The notes: generated by a model from the letters alone, not told the origin. Shown: positions 25,303 through 34,910, counted from the first letter of the stretch. The stretch is 64,000 nucleotides of DNA from Pseudomonas azotoformans (GCF_001579805.1 NZ_CP014546.1:1860001-1924000), one strand, 5' to 3'. Made by a program: numbers and translations.

Positions 25303-26040
25303 ATGCTGATTATCCCCGCTATCGATCTCAAGGACGGCGCTTGCGTCCGTCTGCGCCAAGGCCGCATGGAAGACTCCACCGTGTTCTCAGATGACCCGGT
25401 GAGCATGGCTGCCAAATGGGTGGAAGGGGGCTGCCGTCGTCTGCATCTGGTGGACTTGAACGGCGCCTTCGAAGGCCAGCCAGTCAACGGCGAAGTAGTG
25501 ACCGCGATTGCCAAGCGCTACCCTAACCTGCCGATCCAGATCGGCGGCGGTATCCGCTCCCTGGAAACCATCGAGCACTACGTCAAGGCCGGCGTGAGCT
25601 ACGTGATCATCGGCACCAAGGCCGTGAAGGATCCTGCGTTCGTTGCCGAAGCTTGCCGCGCGTTCCCAGGCAAAGTGATCGTGGGCCTGGACGCCAAGGA
25701 TGGCTTCGTCGCCACTGATGGCTGGGCTGAAATCAGCACCGTGCAAGTCATCGACCTGGCCAAGCAGTTCGAAGCCGACGGCGTGTCCGCCATCGTTTAT
25801 ACCGACATCGCCAAAGACGGCATGATGCAGGGCTGCAACGTGCCGTTCACCGCCGCGTTGGCCGCTGCGACCAAGATCCCGGTGATCGCTTCCGGCGGCA
25901 TCCACAACCTGGGCGACATCAAGTCGCTGCTGGACGCCAAGGCGCCCGGCATCATCGGCGCCATTACCGGTCGCGCGATCTACGAAGGTACTTTGGACGT
26001 CGCCGAAGCCCAGGCTTACTGCGACGCCTACAACGGCTGA
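25303..26040 (+). CDS. hisA: Phosphoribosylformimino-5-aminoimidazole carboxamide ribotide isomerase HisA
   Basis: The 245-residue TIM-barrel enzyme starts [20 protein letters not shown] with the catalytic Asp of AIDLKDG. It shows the phosphate-binding GGGIRS and ASGGI loops and the second catalytic Asp in YTDIAKDGM. It acts just before HisFH in histidine synthesis. It ends 9 bases before hisF. Confidence 0.98.
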
Positions 26041-26049
26041 GGACTGACC

Positions 26050-26820
26050 ATGGCGCTGGCCAAACGCATCATCCCTTGCCTGGACGTCGACAACGGTCGC
26101 GTGGTCAAGGGCGTCAAGTTCGAGAACATCCGTGACGCCGGCGACCCGGTGGAAATCGCCCGTCGCTACGATGAGCAAGGTGCCGACGAGATCACCTTTC
26201 TCGACATCACCGCCAGCGTCGACGGCCGCGACACTACGTTGCATACCGTGGAGCGCATGGCCAGCCAGGTGTTCATCCCGCTGACCGTGGGCGGCGGCGT
26301 GCGCACCGTGCAAGACATCCGCAACCTGCTCAATGCCGGCGCGGACAAGGTCTCGATCAACACCGCCGCGGTGTTCAACCCGGAGTTTGTCGGCGAAGCC
26401 GCGCAACACTTCGGTTCGCAATGTATCGTGGTCGCCATCGACGCCAAGAAAGTCTCTGGCCCTGGTGAAACCCCGCGCTGGGAGATCTTCACCCATGGCG
26501 GGCGCAAGCCGACCGGCCTGGACGCAGTGGAGTGGGCAATGAAGATGGAAGGCCTGGGCGCGGGTGAAATCCTGCTGACCAGCATGGACCAGGACGGCAT
26601 GAAAAACGGCTTCGACCTGGGCGTGACGCGTGCCATCAGTGATGCGCTGGGTATTCCGGTGATCGCTTCCGGCGGCGTCGGCAACCTGCAACACTTGGCC
26701 GACGGCGTCATCGAAGGCCACGCCAGTGCAGTGCTGGCGGCGAGTATTTTCCACTTTGGCGAATACACCGTTCCCGAGGCTAAAGCCTACATGGCTGCGC
26801 GCGGTATCGTCGTTCGCTGA
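26050..26820 (+). CDS. hisF: Imidazole glycerol phosphate synthase, cyclase subunit HisF
   Basis: The 256-residue TIM-barrel cyclase has [15 protein letters not shown] with catalytic Asp11-type residue, [12 protein letters not shown], and the later [16 protein letters not shown] with the second catalytic Asp, plus ASGGVGN. It pairs with HisH to make imidazole glycerol phosphate and AICAR. Last gene of the his block. Confidence 0.98.
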   Translation: MALAKRIIPCLDVDNGRVVKGVKFENIRDAGDPVEIARRYDEQGADEITFLDITASVDGRDTTLHTVERMASQVFIPLTVGGGVRTVQDIRNLLNAGADKVSINTAAVFNPEFVGEAAQHFGSQCIVVAIDAKKVSGPGETPRWEIFTHGGRKPTGLDAVEWAMKMEGLGAGEILLTSMDQDGMKNGFDLGVTRAISDALGIPVIASGGVGNLQHLADGVIEGHASAVLAASIFHFGEYTVPEAKAYMAARGIVVR

Positions 26821-26833
26821 ATGCTGCTGGACA

Positions 26834-26871
26834 CCATGGCAAGTGCGCGGCACTCTCTGCGCTTGCCATGG
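26834..26871. terminator. Inverted repeat after hisF
   Basis: CCATGGCAAG and CTTGCCATGG form a perfect 10-bp stem, continued by GCGC/GCGC after a one-base bulge. No T-run follows, so it may be a weak terminator or an mRNA-stabilising hairpin before the binding-protein gene. Confidence 0.55.
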
Positions 26872-26887
26872 ATTCCGGTAGCCCTTC

Positions 26888-27643
26888 ATGTTCAAACATC
26901 TTCTGCTTGCCCTCGCCAGTACGTCCATCCTTTTGGCGGGCCCGGCCCACGCCGAGGAGCCGTCTGACACCGCCCTGGTGTTGCTGACGGAAAACTTCCC
27001 GCCGTACAACATGGCGAAAAACGGCAAGAACTTCGCCAAGGAAGACAACATCGAAGGCATCGCCGTGGACATCGTGCGCGAAACCTTCAAGCGTGCCGGC
27101 ATTTCCTACAACCTGACCTTGCGTTTTCCTTGGGAGCGCATCTACAAACTCGCCCTGGAAAAGCCCGGTTACGGCGTGTTCGTGATGGCGCGCCTGCCGG
27201 ACCGTGAAGCCCTGTTCAAATGGGTCGGCCCCATCGGCCCGGACGACTGGGTGTTGCTGGCCAAGGCTGACAGCAAAATCCAACTGACGGACCTTGAGCA
27301 CGCACGGCGCTACAAGATTGGCGCGTACAAAGGCGATGCCATCGCCGAGACCCTGGAGAAGCAGGGACTCAATCCGGTCGTTGCGCTGCGTGACCAGGAC
27401 AACGCGCAAAAGCTGATGGATGGCCAGATCGACCTGTGGGCCACCGGTGATCCGGCGGGCCGTTATCTGGCCCGCCAGGTCGGGGTGACTCAACTCAAAA
27501 CCGTCTTGCGTTTCAACAGCGCCCAGTTGTATCTGGCGCTGAACAAAGACGTGCCGGATGAGGTGGTTGCCAAGCTTCAGGCGGCACTCGATCAGTTACG
27601 GGGTGAGGGTGTCGTCGAACAAATTGTAGCTCGTTACCTCTAG
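26888..27643 (+). CDS. Periplasmic amino-acid-type binding protein (SBP_bac_3)
   Basis: The 251-residue protein carries a signal peptide (MFKHLLLALASTSILLAGPA, cut after AHA) and an SBP_bac_3 domain: LLTENFPPYNM, GIAVDIVRETFKRAGISYNL, RLPDREALFKWVGPIG, and DGQIDLWATGDPAGRY. No permease or ATPase gene is adjacent, so it is an orphan binding protein, common in Pseudomonas. The ligand is unknown. Its last 48 bases overlap the 3' end of the convergent Vps62-like gene. Confidence 0.8.
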   Translation: MFKHLLLALASTSILLAGPAHAEEPSDTALVLLTENFPPYNMAKNGKNFAKEDNIEGIAVDIVRETFKRAGISYNLTLRFPWERIYKLALEKPGYGVFVMARLPDREALFKWVGPIGPDDWVLLAKADSKIQLTDLEHARRYKIGAYKGDAIAETLEKQGLNPVVALRDQDNAQKLMDGQIDLWATGDPAGRYLARQVGVTQLKTVLRFNSAQLYLALNKDVPDEVVAKLQAALDQLRGEGVVEQIVARYL

Positions 27644-28888
27644 CTCAGGCTGAGCTAACGGCGGGATCGAGGGCGCAAGTGTCTCTTCGGGTTGCGGCTC
27701 GGACTCTCGGGATTCGCTCAGGTAAACGTGATCGCCATTGGTATAGCTGACCGTGCCTGACACTTGGCTGCCGTCCTGGCGTAACAGCCGGTATTCACTG
27801 TGCAGAAGGTAGGCCGCAACGGCTTTGTTCGGCGCAATGTAGGTGACGATTTCCAGTGGCGACGGTTGGCTCCAGCCTTTCGCCGAGCGTTGCATATGGG
27901 TGAACTCGCGCTGCAGATGCGCTGAGAAGGCCGGATCAAAGGCGGGTGCGTACACGGGCCACTCTTGGCTCAGGTCGACATTTGTATTGAAGGCCAAGGC
28001 TTTGGCATTGCCTCCTTGCTCGCCTTTGGTGGCGGTCCACATGAATGGCTGGCTGGTTGCCTCAGTGTTGTGCCCGAAGCCTGCGAGCATGTGGCGATCG
28101 GTGCGCTCCAGCCGGTAAACCGGTGACGACTGAAACTGTTCGACTGCTGTCAATTCCGGGTCTTTTACACAGAACCATGGAATCTCGCATACCTGGAGAG
28201 TCGGCGTGGTTTCTTCAAGGGTAGGGCTTTCAGTGCCGACGAGAACGGGTGTTGGCGGCAGGTCGTTGAGCGGCGCGGTCAGTGCCAGGCGTAGCGAATA
28301 GGTTGCAAGGCCTGGCCTGGCATAGCTGTTATTGGCGACGAACGTGCCGGGAGCCAAGTAGATTTCTCCCGCTGATGCATCGGGAGGCATGATCGACCAT
28401 GTGCTCAAATCGCTGGCGGAACCGCTGCCTTTGTCATTCCAGATCAGCTCGCCCACGTTGGACGCCACCACCAGATCTTCGCGTACACAGCGCACGGCAT
28501 GGCGCGAGGGTTTGTCGTAGTTCACGCCGTACACCAGTCCCATCGCCACATAGCCCTGTGGTGGTATGGGGCGCCAGATAGATGCGTTGCTGAGTGCACC
28601 GGTGCCTTCGTCGTGCCACACCAATTGGTAATCCACTGGCGGGCGCAGCGCTGTGCCATCGACTTTGTTGGCGTCGCTGACCACGGCGACGACGTTGCTT
28701 TGATTGATGTTGCGATAGTGATTGACCGCAATGTCGCCCAAGGAAAAAAACGGGTTCAGTGCGTCGGACGCTGTGCTGGGGCGCCACAAGCCGATGGCGC
28801 TGTGCGCGCCCGATCCCTTGTCGTTCCACAGGGGCAGGAATTCGTTGGTGAAGCTGATGAGCAGATCGTTGAATTGCAGAGGGTTCAT
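27596..28888 (-). CDS. Vps62-like (DUF946-type) protein
   Basis: The 430-residue protein has no signal peptide or membrane span. Three related segments in the N-terminal half carry a W-x-D-x-GS/TG motif: LWNDKGSGAHSAIGLWRP (about residue 20), VWHDEGTGALSNASIWRP (about 89) and IWNDKGSGSASDLSTWSI (about 149). This pattern and the link GYVAMGLVYG fit the Vps62/DUF946 family, better known from plants, fungi and some bacteria. The molecular role is unknown. GGAG lies 8 bases before the ATG. The gene is convergent with, and overlaps, the binding-protein gene. Confidence 0.65.
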   Translation of the reverse strand: MNPLQFNDLLISFTNEFLPLWNDKGSGAHSAIGLWRPSTASDALNPFFSLGDIAVNHYRNINQSNVVAVVSDANKVDGTALRPPVDYQLVWHDEGTGALSNASIWRPIPPQGYVAMGLVYGVNYDKPSRHAVRCVREDLVVASNVGELIWNDKGSGSASDLSTWSIMPPDASAGEIYLAPGTFVANNSYARPGLATYSLRLALTAPLNDLPPTPVLVGTESPTLEETTPTLQVCEIPWFCVKDPELTAVEQFQSSPVYRLERTDRHMLAGFGHNTEATSQPFMWTATKGEQGGNAKALAFNTNVDLSQEWPVYAPAFDPAFSAHLQREFTHMQRSAKGWSQPSPLEIVTYIAPNKAVAAYLLHSEYRLLRQDGSQVSGTVSYTNGDHVYLSESRESEPQPEETLAPSIPPLAQPELEVTSYNLFDDTLTP

Positions 28889-28952
28889 GGGTGAATTCTC
28901 CAGTTGATGGACGCCTCAACTATCGGAGAATGAACGCGGTGCCGAGCGGTAT

Positions 28953-29738
28953 CTATCTACGGGCTGGAAGGTAGATGCCGTTTTTTCCATGGCCTGCCAT
29001 CGCCTGGTTGCTGCGCACGCTGATCATCAACTTGATATCGATCCAGTCGACGCCCCGGGCCTTGAGCTTGGGCAGTTCGCGCTCAAGCACCGCGAGGGTC
29101 TGTGGGTAGGGGTGACCGATCATTACCGCCGAGCCCTGCTTATGGGCCAGTTTGATCGCCGTTTGCAGTTGCGTGGTGATCGCCGCTTCGGTGCGCTCGT
29201 CATCGAGGAATACATCCCGTGAAACATGGGCCAGGCCAATCTTCTGGGCCTCGGCCGCCGCCACGGTTTGCGCGCTGGTGCGGCTGTCGACAAAGAACTT
29301 GTTGCGCCGTTGCAGTTCAGCCATCAACCAGGCCATGGCGGCGGGTTGCGCAGTCATGCGGCTGCCCATGTGGTTGTTGATCCCGGCGGTGTAGGGCACG
29401 GCCTTGAAGGCAGCGTCCAAGCGCTTGCCGAGTTCTTCGATGGGCAGCTCGGGGTGCCAGGCAAACGGACCGGTGGCCGGATCCATGGGCATATGCAGGA
29501 TCACGATCTTGCCGGCCCTGTGCGCTTCGCGGGCGAATTCGGCTGCGTGGGGCGTGTCGGGCATGATTGCCGTGGTCACCGGCCCAGGCAAGGCCAGCAC
29601 ACGCCGATCCCTGGGCAGGTTTTGCCCAAGGTCGTCGATGATGAGGGTCAGGTAGGCTTTGGGCGGCTCGTTGGCCGGGGTCGCGTGGGCGAATCCAGCC
29701 AGGCTGCACAGCACAGCGATGATCAGGGCAAAACGCAT
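28953..29738 (-). CDS. yibQ: Divergent polysaccharide deacetylase family protein (YibQ-like)
   Basis: The 261-residue protein has a signal peptide (residues 1-19, cut after AHA) and the YibQ pattern: YLTLIIDDLGQNL, AIMPDTPHAAEFA, ILHMPMDPA, INNHMGSRMT and FFVDSRTSAQTVA. The family is related to NodB deacetylases and is found with envC and ctp genes, as here. Periplasmic; substrate not established. It follows ctpA by one base, in gpmI-envC-ctpA-yibQ. Confidence 0.88.
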   Translation of the reverse strand: MRFALIIAVLCSLAGFAHATPANEPPKAYLTLIIDDLGQNLPRDRRVLALPGPVTTAIMPDTPHAAEFAREAHRAGKIVILHMPMDPATGPFAWHPELPIEELGKRLDAAFKAVPYTAGINNHMGSRMTAQPAAMAWLMAELQRRNKFFVDSRTSAQTVAAAEAQKIGLAHVSRDVFLDDERTEAAITTQLQTAIKLAHKQGSAVMIGHPYPQTLAVLERELPKLKARGVDWIDIKLMISVRSNQAMAGHGKNGIYLPARR

Positions 29739-29739
29739 A

Positions 29740-31056
29740 TCAACGGCTGCGCGTGATGCTCAGGCCCTTGAGCAGGCTCAGCGCCTGGGCCAACTGGTAA
29801 TCGTCGTCCTGCGGCATCGGCTTGGCTTTCTTGCTGCTGCCGGTTGGCTGGTCGGCACCGCCGTTGCCATTGCCCAGGTGACCTTGCAGATCGGCCTCTT
29901 TGTAGTACTCGCTGTCGATCTCGTTGGTGATCTTGGCCTTGCGCACCTCGATGTCCGGCACGATACCTTGGGCCTGGATCGAACGGCCATTCGGCGTGTA
30001 GTACAACGCGGTGGTGATCTTCAGCGCACGGTCGTTGTTCAGCGGCAGCACGGTTTGCACCGAGCCTTTGCCAAAGCTGGTGGTGCCCATCAATACACCG
30101 CGTTTCTGGTCTTGCAGGGCGCCGGCGACGATCTCCGAGGCCGAGGCGCTGCCGCCGTTGATCAGCACGGCCAGGGGCACGTTTTCGCTGAGGTCGTTGC
30201 CGGTGGCCGAGAAGCGCAGCTCGGAGTTGGCGATACGGCCCTTGGTGTAGACGATCAGGCCCTTGGTGATGAAGTGGTCGACCACTTCCACCGCCGACTG
30301 CAGCACGCCACCTGGGTTGTTGCGCAGGTCGAGCACGATGCCGTTGAGCTTCTTGCCATTGTCCTTGCGCAGCTTGGCCAGGGCCTTGGCCACTTCGTCA
30401 CCGGTCTTGACCTGGAACTGGGTGATGCGGATGTAGCCGTAGCCCGACTCCAACAGCTGGCTCTTCACGCTCTTGACCACAATGGTCGCGCGGGTCAGCG
30501 TCACGTCGAACGGGTTGCCGCCGTCGCGCACCAGGGTCAGGGTGATTTTCTGGCCGATCTTGCCGCGCATCTTGTCGACGGCTTCGGTCATGGTCTGGCC
30601 ACGGGTCGGCTGGCCGTTGATCTTCACGATGAAGTCGCCGGCCTGGATGCCGGCCTTGGACGCCGGAGTGTCATCGATCGGCGAGACCACCTTGACGTTG
30701 CCGTCTTCGGAGCCGACTTCAATGCCCAGCCCGCCGAACTCACCGCTGGTGCTTTCCTGCAGCTCGGCGAAGTCTTCCGGGCCCAGGTAGGCGGAGTGCG
30801 GGTCGAGGTTGCTGAGCATGCCCTTGATGGCATTTTCCAGCAGGGTCTTGTCATCTACGGGTTCGACATACGCGGCTTTGATCCGGTCCATGACCTCGGC
30901 AAAGGTGCGCAACTCGTCCAGCGGCAACGGCGCCTTGGTGGTCGCGGCCGAGGCAGCAGGTGCCGCCGGAGCGGCCTGGTCGGCAAATGCCAGAGGCGCG
31001 CCGATCACCAGGGCGATCGTCAGGGCCAGCGAAGTGAGGCGGGACAAATGCAGCAT
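29740..31056 (-). CDS. ctpA: Carboxy-terminal processing protease (S41 family)
   Basis: The 438-residue serine protease has a signal peptide (MLHLSRLTSLALTIALVIGA), a PDZ domain (about residues 95-180, FGGLGIEVGSEDGNVKVVSP), and the catalytic dyad Ser in GGSASASEIVAGAL and Lys in TTSFGKGSVQT. CtpA-type proteases act in the periplasm on cell-wall hydrolases and lipoproteins. It lies 30 bases after envC. In P. aeruginosa CtpA is the shorter C-terminal protease of this locus type; the symbol follows that. Confidence 0.9.
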   Translation of the reverse strand: MLHLSRLTSLALTIALVIGAPLAFADQAAPAAPAASAATTKAPLPLDELRTFAEVMDRIKAAYVEPVDDKTLLENAIKGMLSNLDPHSAYLGPEDFAELQESTSGEFGGLGIEVGSEDGNVKVVSPIDDTPASKAGIQAGDFIVKINGQPTRGQTMTEAVDKMRGKIGQKITLTLVRDGGNPFDVTLTRATIVVKSVKSQLLESGYGYIRITQFQVKTGDEVAKALAKLRKDNGKKLNGIVLDLRNNPGGVLQSAVEVVDHFITKGLIVYTKGRIANSELRFSATGNDLSENVPLAVLINGGSASASEIVAGALQDQKRGVLMGTTSFGKGSVQTVLPLNNDRALKITTALYYTPNGRSIQAQGIVPDIEVRKAKITNEIDSEYYKEADLQGHLGNGNGGADQPTGSSKKAKPMPQDDDYQLAQALSLLKGLSITRSR

Positions 31057-31086
31057 GTCGAACGAACTCCTAATGTAGATGCAGCC

Positions 31087-32382
31087 CTATCCTTGGGAAC
31101 GGCACCATTGTGCAGGATCGCTCGGGCGACCCTGCTGACGAATAGCGAAGTACAGCGCCGGGGTGTCCTGGCCACCACTGTTACCGACAGTGGAGATGGA
31201 TTCACCGGCTTTTACAACATCACCTGCCGACTTGAGTAAAGTCTGATTGTGGCCGTAAAGGCTCAAATAGCCATTACCGTGGTCAAGAATCACCAACAAA
31301 CCGGCGCCGCGCAGCCAATCGGCAAACACCACGCGCCCACCGTGGACGGCGTGCACCTGGCTGCCGGCGGAGGCGCTGATCATCACGCCATCCCACTTCG
31401 CGCGGGTGTCATCGCCACGGGTTTCCCCAAAGCGTGCCAGTAATCGACCATCAACGGGCCATGGAAGTTTGCCGCGGGCTGAAGCAAAAGGGCCGCCGAA
31501 GTTTTCACCGGCGCTGGAAACCAGCGGGCCAGGCGCTGCACGCGCCGGTTTACGCGGTGCTGGCGCGTCCGAGGTGGCAGCCAGCTCGGCCTCACGCTGG
31601 CGCTTTTTTTCGGCTTCCTGCTGGGCGATCAGCGCTTTCTGCCGCGCTTCTTCGGCCTCACGTGCCTGGCGGGCCAGGGTTTCTTCGATGGTCTTGAGCA
31701 CTTTGGCCAGGTCAGCCTGGTCCTGCTCGCGGGCCTGCAGCTTGGCGTCACGGGCCTTTACGTCATCATTGAGTTTGGCCAAGGCCAGTTGGCGTTCCTT
31801 GCGGACCTTGTCCAATTCGTTGCGCTGAGTGTCGAGGGCGACTTTCTGGTCTTGCAGCTGCGATTGCTGGTTGCCGATTTCCTGCTCGACGTTGACCAAC
31901 TGGCGCAGGGTCTCATTGAAGCTTTTGAGTTGCTCCAGGCGGGCCTTGCTCAGGTAGTCGTAGTAGGTCAGGGTGCGCGCGAATTTCTCGGGGTTCTGCT
32001 GGTTGAGCAGCAACTTTAGGTATTCCTGGCGGCCGTTCTGGTAGGCGGCACGGGCCTGGATCGCGATCAGGCGTTGCTGTTCAACGCGTGCGCTCTGGAG
32101 TTTTTTTTTCTCAGCGTCGAGTCGCTCCAGTTCCGACTCGCTCTTCTTTAATTCTTTCTGCAGCTCCTGGACCTGCTTCTCCAGCTTGCCCATCTCGGTT
32201 TCCGTGCCGCGCAGGTCTTTCTGCACCCCGGATTTCTCTTCCTGGAGCTTGCCGAGCAGTTTTTTCAGCTCGGTAATATCCTGACGCGTAGCGTCCAACT
32301 GTTGTTGGGTTTGTGCGCGCTCATCGGCAAACGCCGGTTGGAGCAGGCAGACAAGAGCAAGGGTAATCAAGGCGCGAAGCAT
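31087..32382 (-). CDS. envC: Murein hydrolase activator EnvC-like
   Basis: The 431-residue protein has a signal peptide (MLRALITLALVCLLQPAFAD), a long coiled coil (about residues 20-250) and a C-terminal LytM domain. The LytM part lacks the usual metal ligands: the first motif reads KWDGVMISA and the H-x-H motif is YFAIRQQG, so it is a non-catalytic activator, as EnvC is for the AmiA/AmiB amidases. The ATG at 32382 is chosen over a GTG at 32397 because it begins the signal peptide. Placed between gpmI and ctpA. Confidence 0.9.
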   Translation of the reverse strand: MLRALITLALVCLLQPAFADERAQTQQQLDATRQDITELKKLLGKLQEEKSGVQKDLRGTETEMGKLEKQVQELQKELKKSESELERLDAEKKKLQSARVEQQRLIAIQARAAYQNGRQEYLKLLLNQQNPEKFARTLTYYDYLSKARLEQLKSFNETLRQLVNVEQEIGNQQSQLQDQKVALDTQRNELDKVRKERQLALAKLNDDVKARDAKLQAREQDQADLAKVLKTIEETLARQAREAEEARQKALIAQQEAEKKRQREAELAATSDAPAPRKPARAAPGPLVSSAGENFGGPFASARGKLPWPVDGRLLARFGETRGDDTRAKWDGVMISASAGSQVHAVHGGRVVFADWLRGAGLLVILDHGNGYLSLYGHNQTLLKSAGDVVKAGESISTVGNSGGQDTPALYFAIRQQGRPSDPAQWCRSQG

Positions 32383-32436
32383 AGAGGCGGGCGACACCAG
32401 GGAAATGGACGGCCTAGTATGCCCGCCAAGCGCAGC

Positions 32437-32473
32437 AAAAAAAACGCCTCAAAGCCAACTGCTTTGAGGCGTT
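32437..32473 (-). terminator. Terminator of gpmI
   Basis: AACGCCTCAAAGC and GCTTTGAGGCGTT form a 13-bp perfect stem around a 5-base loop, followed on the minus strand by eight T. It lies 47 bases after the gpmI stop and before envC. Confidence 0.92.
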
Positions 32474-32520
32474 CGTCATAAAAAGCCGTTTAGGGCGATT
32501 TAATCGGTTGGTTTAAGGGG

Positions 32521-34047
32521 TTAAACCAATATCGAAGTACCGGTCATCTCCACCGGCTTCTCCAACCCCATCAGCATCAGCATAGTCGGCGCCACATCCG
32601 CTAGCACGCCGCCATCACGCACCTTGAAATCACGCTTGCCGACATAGATGAACGGCACTGGCTCGGTGGTGTGGGCGGTGTGGGCCTGGCCGGTGGATTC
32701 GTCGGACATCTGTTCGCAGTTGCCGTGGTCGGCGGTGATCAGTGCTTCGCCGCCGACCTTTTCCAGGGCATCGACAATGCGGCCGACGCACAGGTCCAGG
32801 CATTCCACGGCCTTGGTCGCGGCTTCCAGGTTGCCGCTGTGGCCGACCATGTCGCCGTTGGCGTAGTTGACCACGATCACGTCGTAACGCTGGTGTTCGA
32901 TGGCGTCGACGATCTTGTCGGTGACTTCCGGTGCGCTCATTTCCGGCTGCAGGTCGTAGGTGGCGACCTTTGGCGATGGGATCAGGATGCGTTCTTCGCC
33001 TGGGAACGGCTCTTCGCGGCCACCGGAGAAGAAGAAGGTCACGTGGGCGTATTTTTCGGTTTCGGCAATGCGCAACTGGGTCTTGCCGTTTTTCGCCAGG
33101 TAATCGCCCAGCACGTTGTCCAGGCTGCCCGGTGCAAAGGCGGCGGGAGCCGGGATGCTGGCGGCGTACTGGGTCAGGCCCACGTACTGCACTTTCGGCT
33201 GGCGGGCGCGTTCGAATTCCTTGAAACCGTCTTCGACAAACACACGGCTCAGTTCGCGGGCGCGGTCGGCGCGGAAGTTCATGAACACCACGGCGTCGCC
33301 GTCTTCTACCTTCACCGGCTCACCAATAGTGGTGGCCTTGACGAATTCATCGCTCTCGCCACGGGCGTAGGCGGCTTCCAGGCCTTCCTGGGCGGTGGCG
33401 GCGTGGAATTCGGCCTGGCCGTCGACGATCAGGTTGTAGGCCTGGGAGACGCGGTCCCAGCGGTTGTCACGGTCCATGGCGAAGTAACGGCCCACCAGGC
33501 TGGCGATGCGGCCTTTGCCCAGCGCTGCGAAGGTGGCGTCGAGCAGTTCGATGGACGATTGCGCGCTTTTCGGTGGGGTGTCGCGGCCGTCGAGGAAGGC
33601 GTGCAGGTAGATTTTGTCGGCGCCGCGCTTGAAGGCCAGTTCGGCCATGGCCACCAGATGGTCCTGGTGGCTGTGGACGCCGCCATCGGACAGCAGGCCC
33701 ATGAAGTGCACGGCCTTGCCAGCGGCCACTGCTTTATCTACCGCGGCGCAGATGGTCGGGTTCTCGAAGAACTCGCCATCGCGGATCGCTTTGGTCACGC
33801 GTGTGAAGTCTTGGTATACCACTCGTCCGGCGCCGAGGTTCATGTGGCCGACTTCCGAGTTGCCCATCTGGCCGTCCGGCAGGCCTACGTCCATGCCGGA
33901 ACCCGAGATGAGTCCGTTGGGCACGGTGGCGGTCAGGCGGTCGAGTACCGGCTTCTTGGCCGCGTATACCGCGTTGTCGTGGTGGCTTTCACTGTGTCCG
34001 AAGCCATCGAGAATTATCAGGACCAAAGGTTTAGGCGTAGTAGTCAT
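32521..34047 (-). CDS. gpmI: 2,3-bisphosphoglycerate-independent phosphoglycerate mutase
   Basis: The 508-residue manganese enzyme converts 3- to 2-phosphoglycerate in the cytoplasm. It shows [15 protein letters not shown] at the N-terminus, phosphoserine site [29 protein letters not shown] metal loop ([13 protein letters not shown]), and [10 protein letters not shown] near the end. The ATG at 34047 gives the family length; the longer open frame upstream is not conserved in type. It is divergent from yibN. Confidence 0.97.
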   Translation of the reverse strand: MTTTPKPLVLIILDGFGHSESHHDNAVYAAKKPVLDRLTATVPNGLISGSGMDVGLPDGQMGNSEVGHMNLGAGRVVYQDFTRVTKAIRDGEFFENPTICAAVDKAVAAGKAVHFMGLLSDGGVHSHQDHLVAMAELAFKRGADKIYLHAFLDGRDTPPKSAQSSIELLDATFAALGKGRIASLVGRYFAMDRDNRWDRVSQAYNLIVDGQAEFHAATAQEGLEAAYARGESDEFVKATTIGEPVKVEDGDAVVFMNFRADRARELSRVFVEDGFKEFERARQPKVQYVGLTQYAASIPAPAAFAPGSLDNVLGDYLAKNGKTQLRIAETEKYAHVTFFFSGGREEPFPGEERILIPSPKVATYDLQPEMSAPEVTDKIVDAIEHQRYDVIVVNYANGDMVGHSGNLEAATKAVECLDLCVGRIVDALEKVGGEALITADHGNCEQMSDESTGQAHTAHTTEPVPFIYVGKRDFKVRDGGVLADVAPTMLMLMGLEKPVEMTGTSILV

Positions 34048-34138
34048 AGATCCTCTCGCGGCGGTAATAAAGGAAGACAATTGAAAAGGGAGTGGCAGTT
34101 TAAAGCGAAGTTCCGACCACGTCACCGCTTTACGGGGG

Positions 34139-34166
34139 TTGGCCCCCCCTGACGGCTGTGTATACT
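34139..34166 (+). promoter_or_regulatory. Candidate sigma-70 promoter of yibN-grxC-secB
   Basis: TTGGCC (34139-34144) and TATACT (34161-34166) are spaced by 16 bases, 33 bases before the yibN ATG. The -35 region overlaps a short GGGGG/CCCCC hairpin. Confidence 0.5.
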
Positions 34167-34198
34167 TACCGCCATTTTAACGCCCTGGAACCTCCTTG

Positions 34199-34612
34199 AT
34201 GGTTGATCACCTGATTGCATTTGCCACTGCCCACTATCTGCTTGTGGGTGCCTTCGTCATCCTGCTGGCGCTGCTGATCGCTCACGAATTGAGCCGCGGT
34301 GGCCGCAGCCTGAGCACGGCGGAGCTGACCGCGCTGGTCAACAAGGACGAGGCCGTTGTCGTGGACATCCGCCCAGCCAAGGATTTCGCCACCGGCCACA
34401 TCGTCGGTGCCCTGAACATTCCTCAGGACAAGCTGATCGCGCGCCTGGCCGAGCTGGAAAAGCACAAGGCCAAGACCATCATCCTGGTCGACGCCCAAGG
34501 CCAGCACGCCGGCACCCACGCCCGTGAAATGCTCAAGACCGGTTTCACCGCGGCCAAGCTGTCCGGTGGCATCAGCAGCTGGCGCGCCGATAACCTGCCG
34601 CTGGTGAAGTGA
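34199..34612 (+). CDS. yibN: Membrane-anchored rhodanese-like protein (YibN-like), catalytic Cys missing
   Basis: The 137-residue protein has one membrane span (about residues 9-28, YLLVGAFVILLALLIAH) and a cytoplasmic rhodanese domain: LVNKDEAVVVDIRPAKDFATGHIVGALNIP, and GGISSWRADNLPL at the end. The active-site loop, normally with a Cys at the strand end, reads ILVDAQGQHAGTHA, so sulfur transfer by the classical route is unlikely. In E. coli yibN also lies beside grxC and secB. ATG at 34199 is chosen over TTG at 34196. Confidence 0.88.
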   Translation: MVDHLIAFATAHYLLVGAFVILLALLIAHELSRGGRSLSTAELTALVNKDEAVVVDIRPAKDFATGHIVGALNIPQDKLIARLAELEKHKAKTIILVDAQGQHAGTHAREMLKTGFTAAKLSGGISSWRADNLPLVK

Positions 34613-34613
34613 T

Positions 34614-34869
34614 ATGAGCCAGGTTGTCGTGTATTCCAGCGATTGGTGCCCTTACTGCATGCGGGCCCAAGGCCCTGCTTGAGAAAAAGGGCGTTGCCTT
34701 CGAAGAAATCAAGGTCGACGGCAAACCCCAGGTGCGCGCCGAAATGGCCCAGAAGGCGGGGCGCACGTCCGTGCCGCAGATCTGGATCGGCGCCAGGCAC
34801 ATCGGTGGTTGCGACGACCTGTTCGCCCTTGAGCGCGCCGGTAAACTCGATGCGCTGCTGCTCGTCTGA
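34614..34869 (+). pseudogene. grxC: Glutaredoxin 3 gene with +1 frameshift
   Basis: The frame starts MSQVVVYSSDWCPYCMRA with an intact C-P-Y-C active site and then stops after about 22 codons. The rest of glutaredoxin 3 (LLEKKGVAFEEIKVDG, TSVPQIWI, HIGGCDDL) follows in the +1 frame to 34869. One extra C in CCC at 34666-34668 explains this: GGGCCAAGG would give MRAKALLEKK. The intact protein would have 84 residues, the usual length. The gene lies between yibN and secB, as in E. coli. It is either inactivated or, more likely, carries a sequence error; see findings. Confidence 0.88.
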
Positions 34870-34910
34870 CTCCTAAACCCTAAAAGACCCCAAGATCACA
34901 AGGATCTGCG

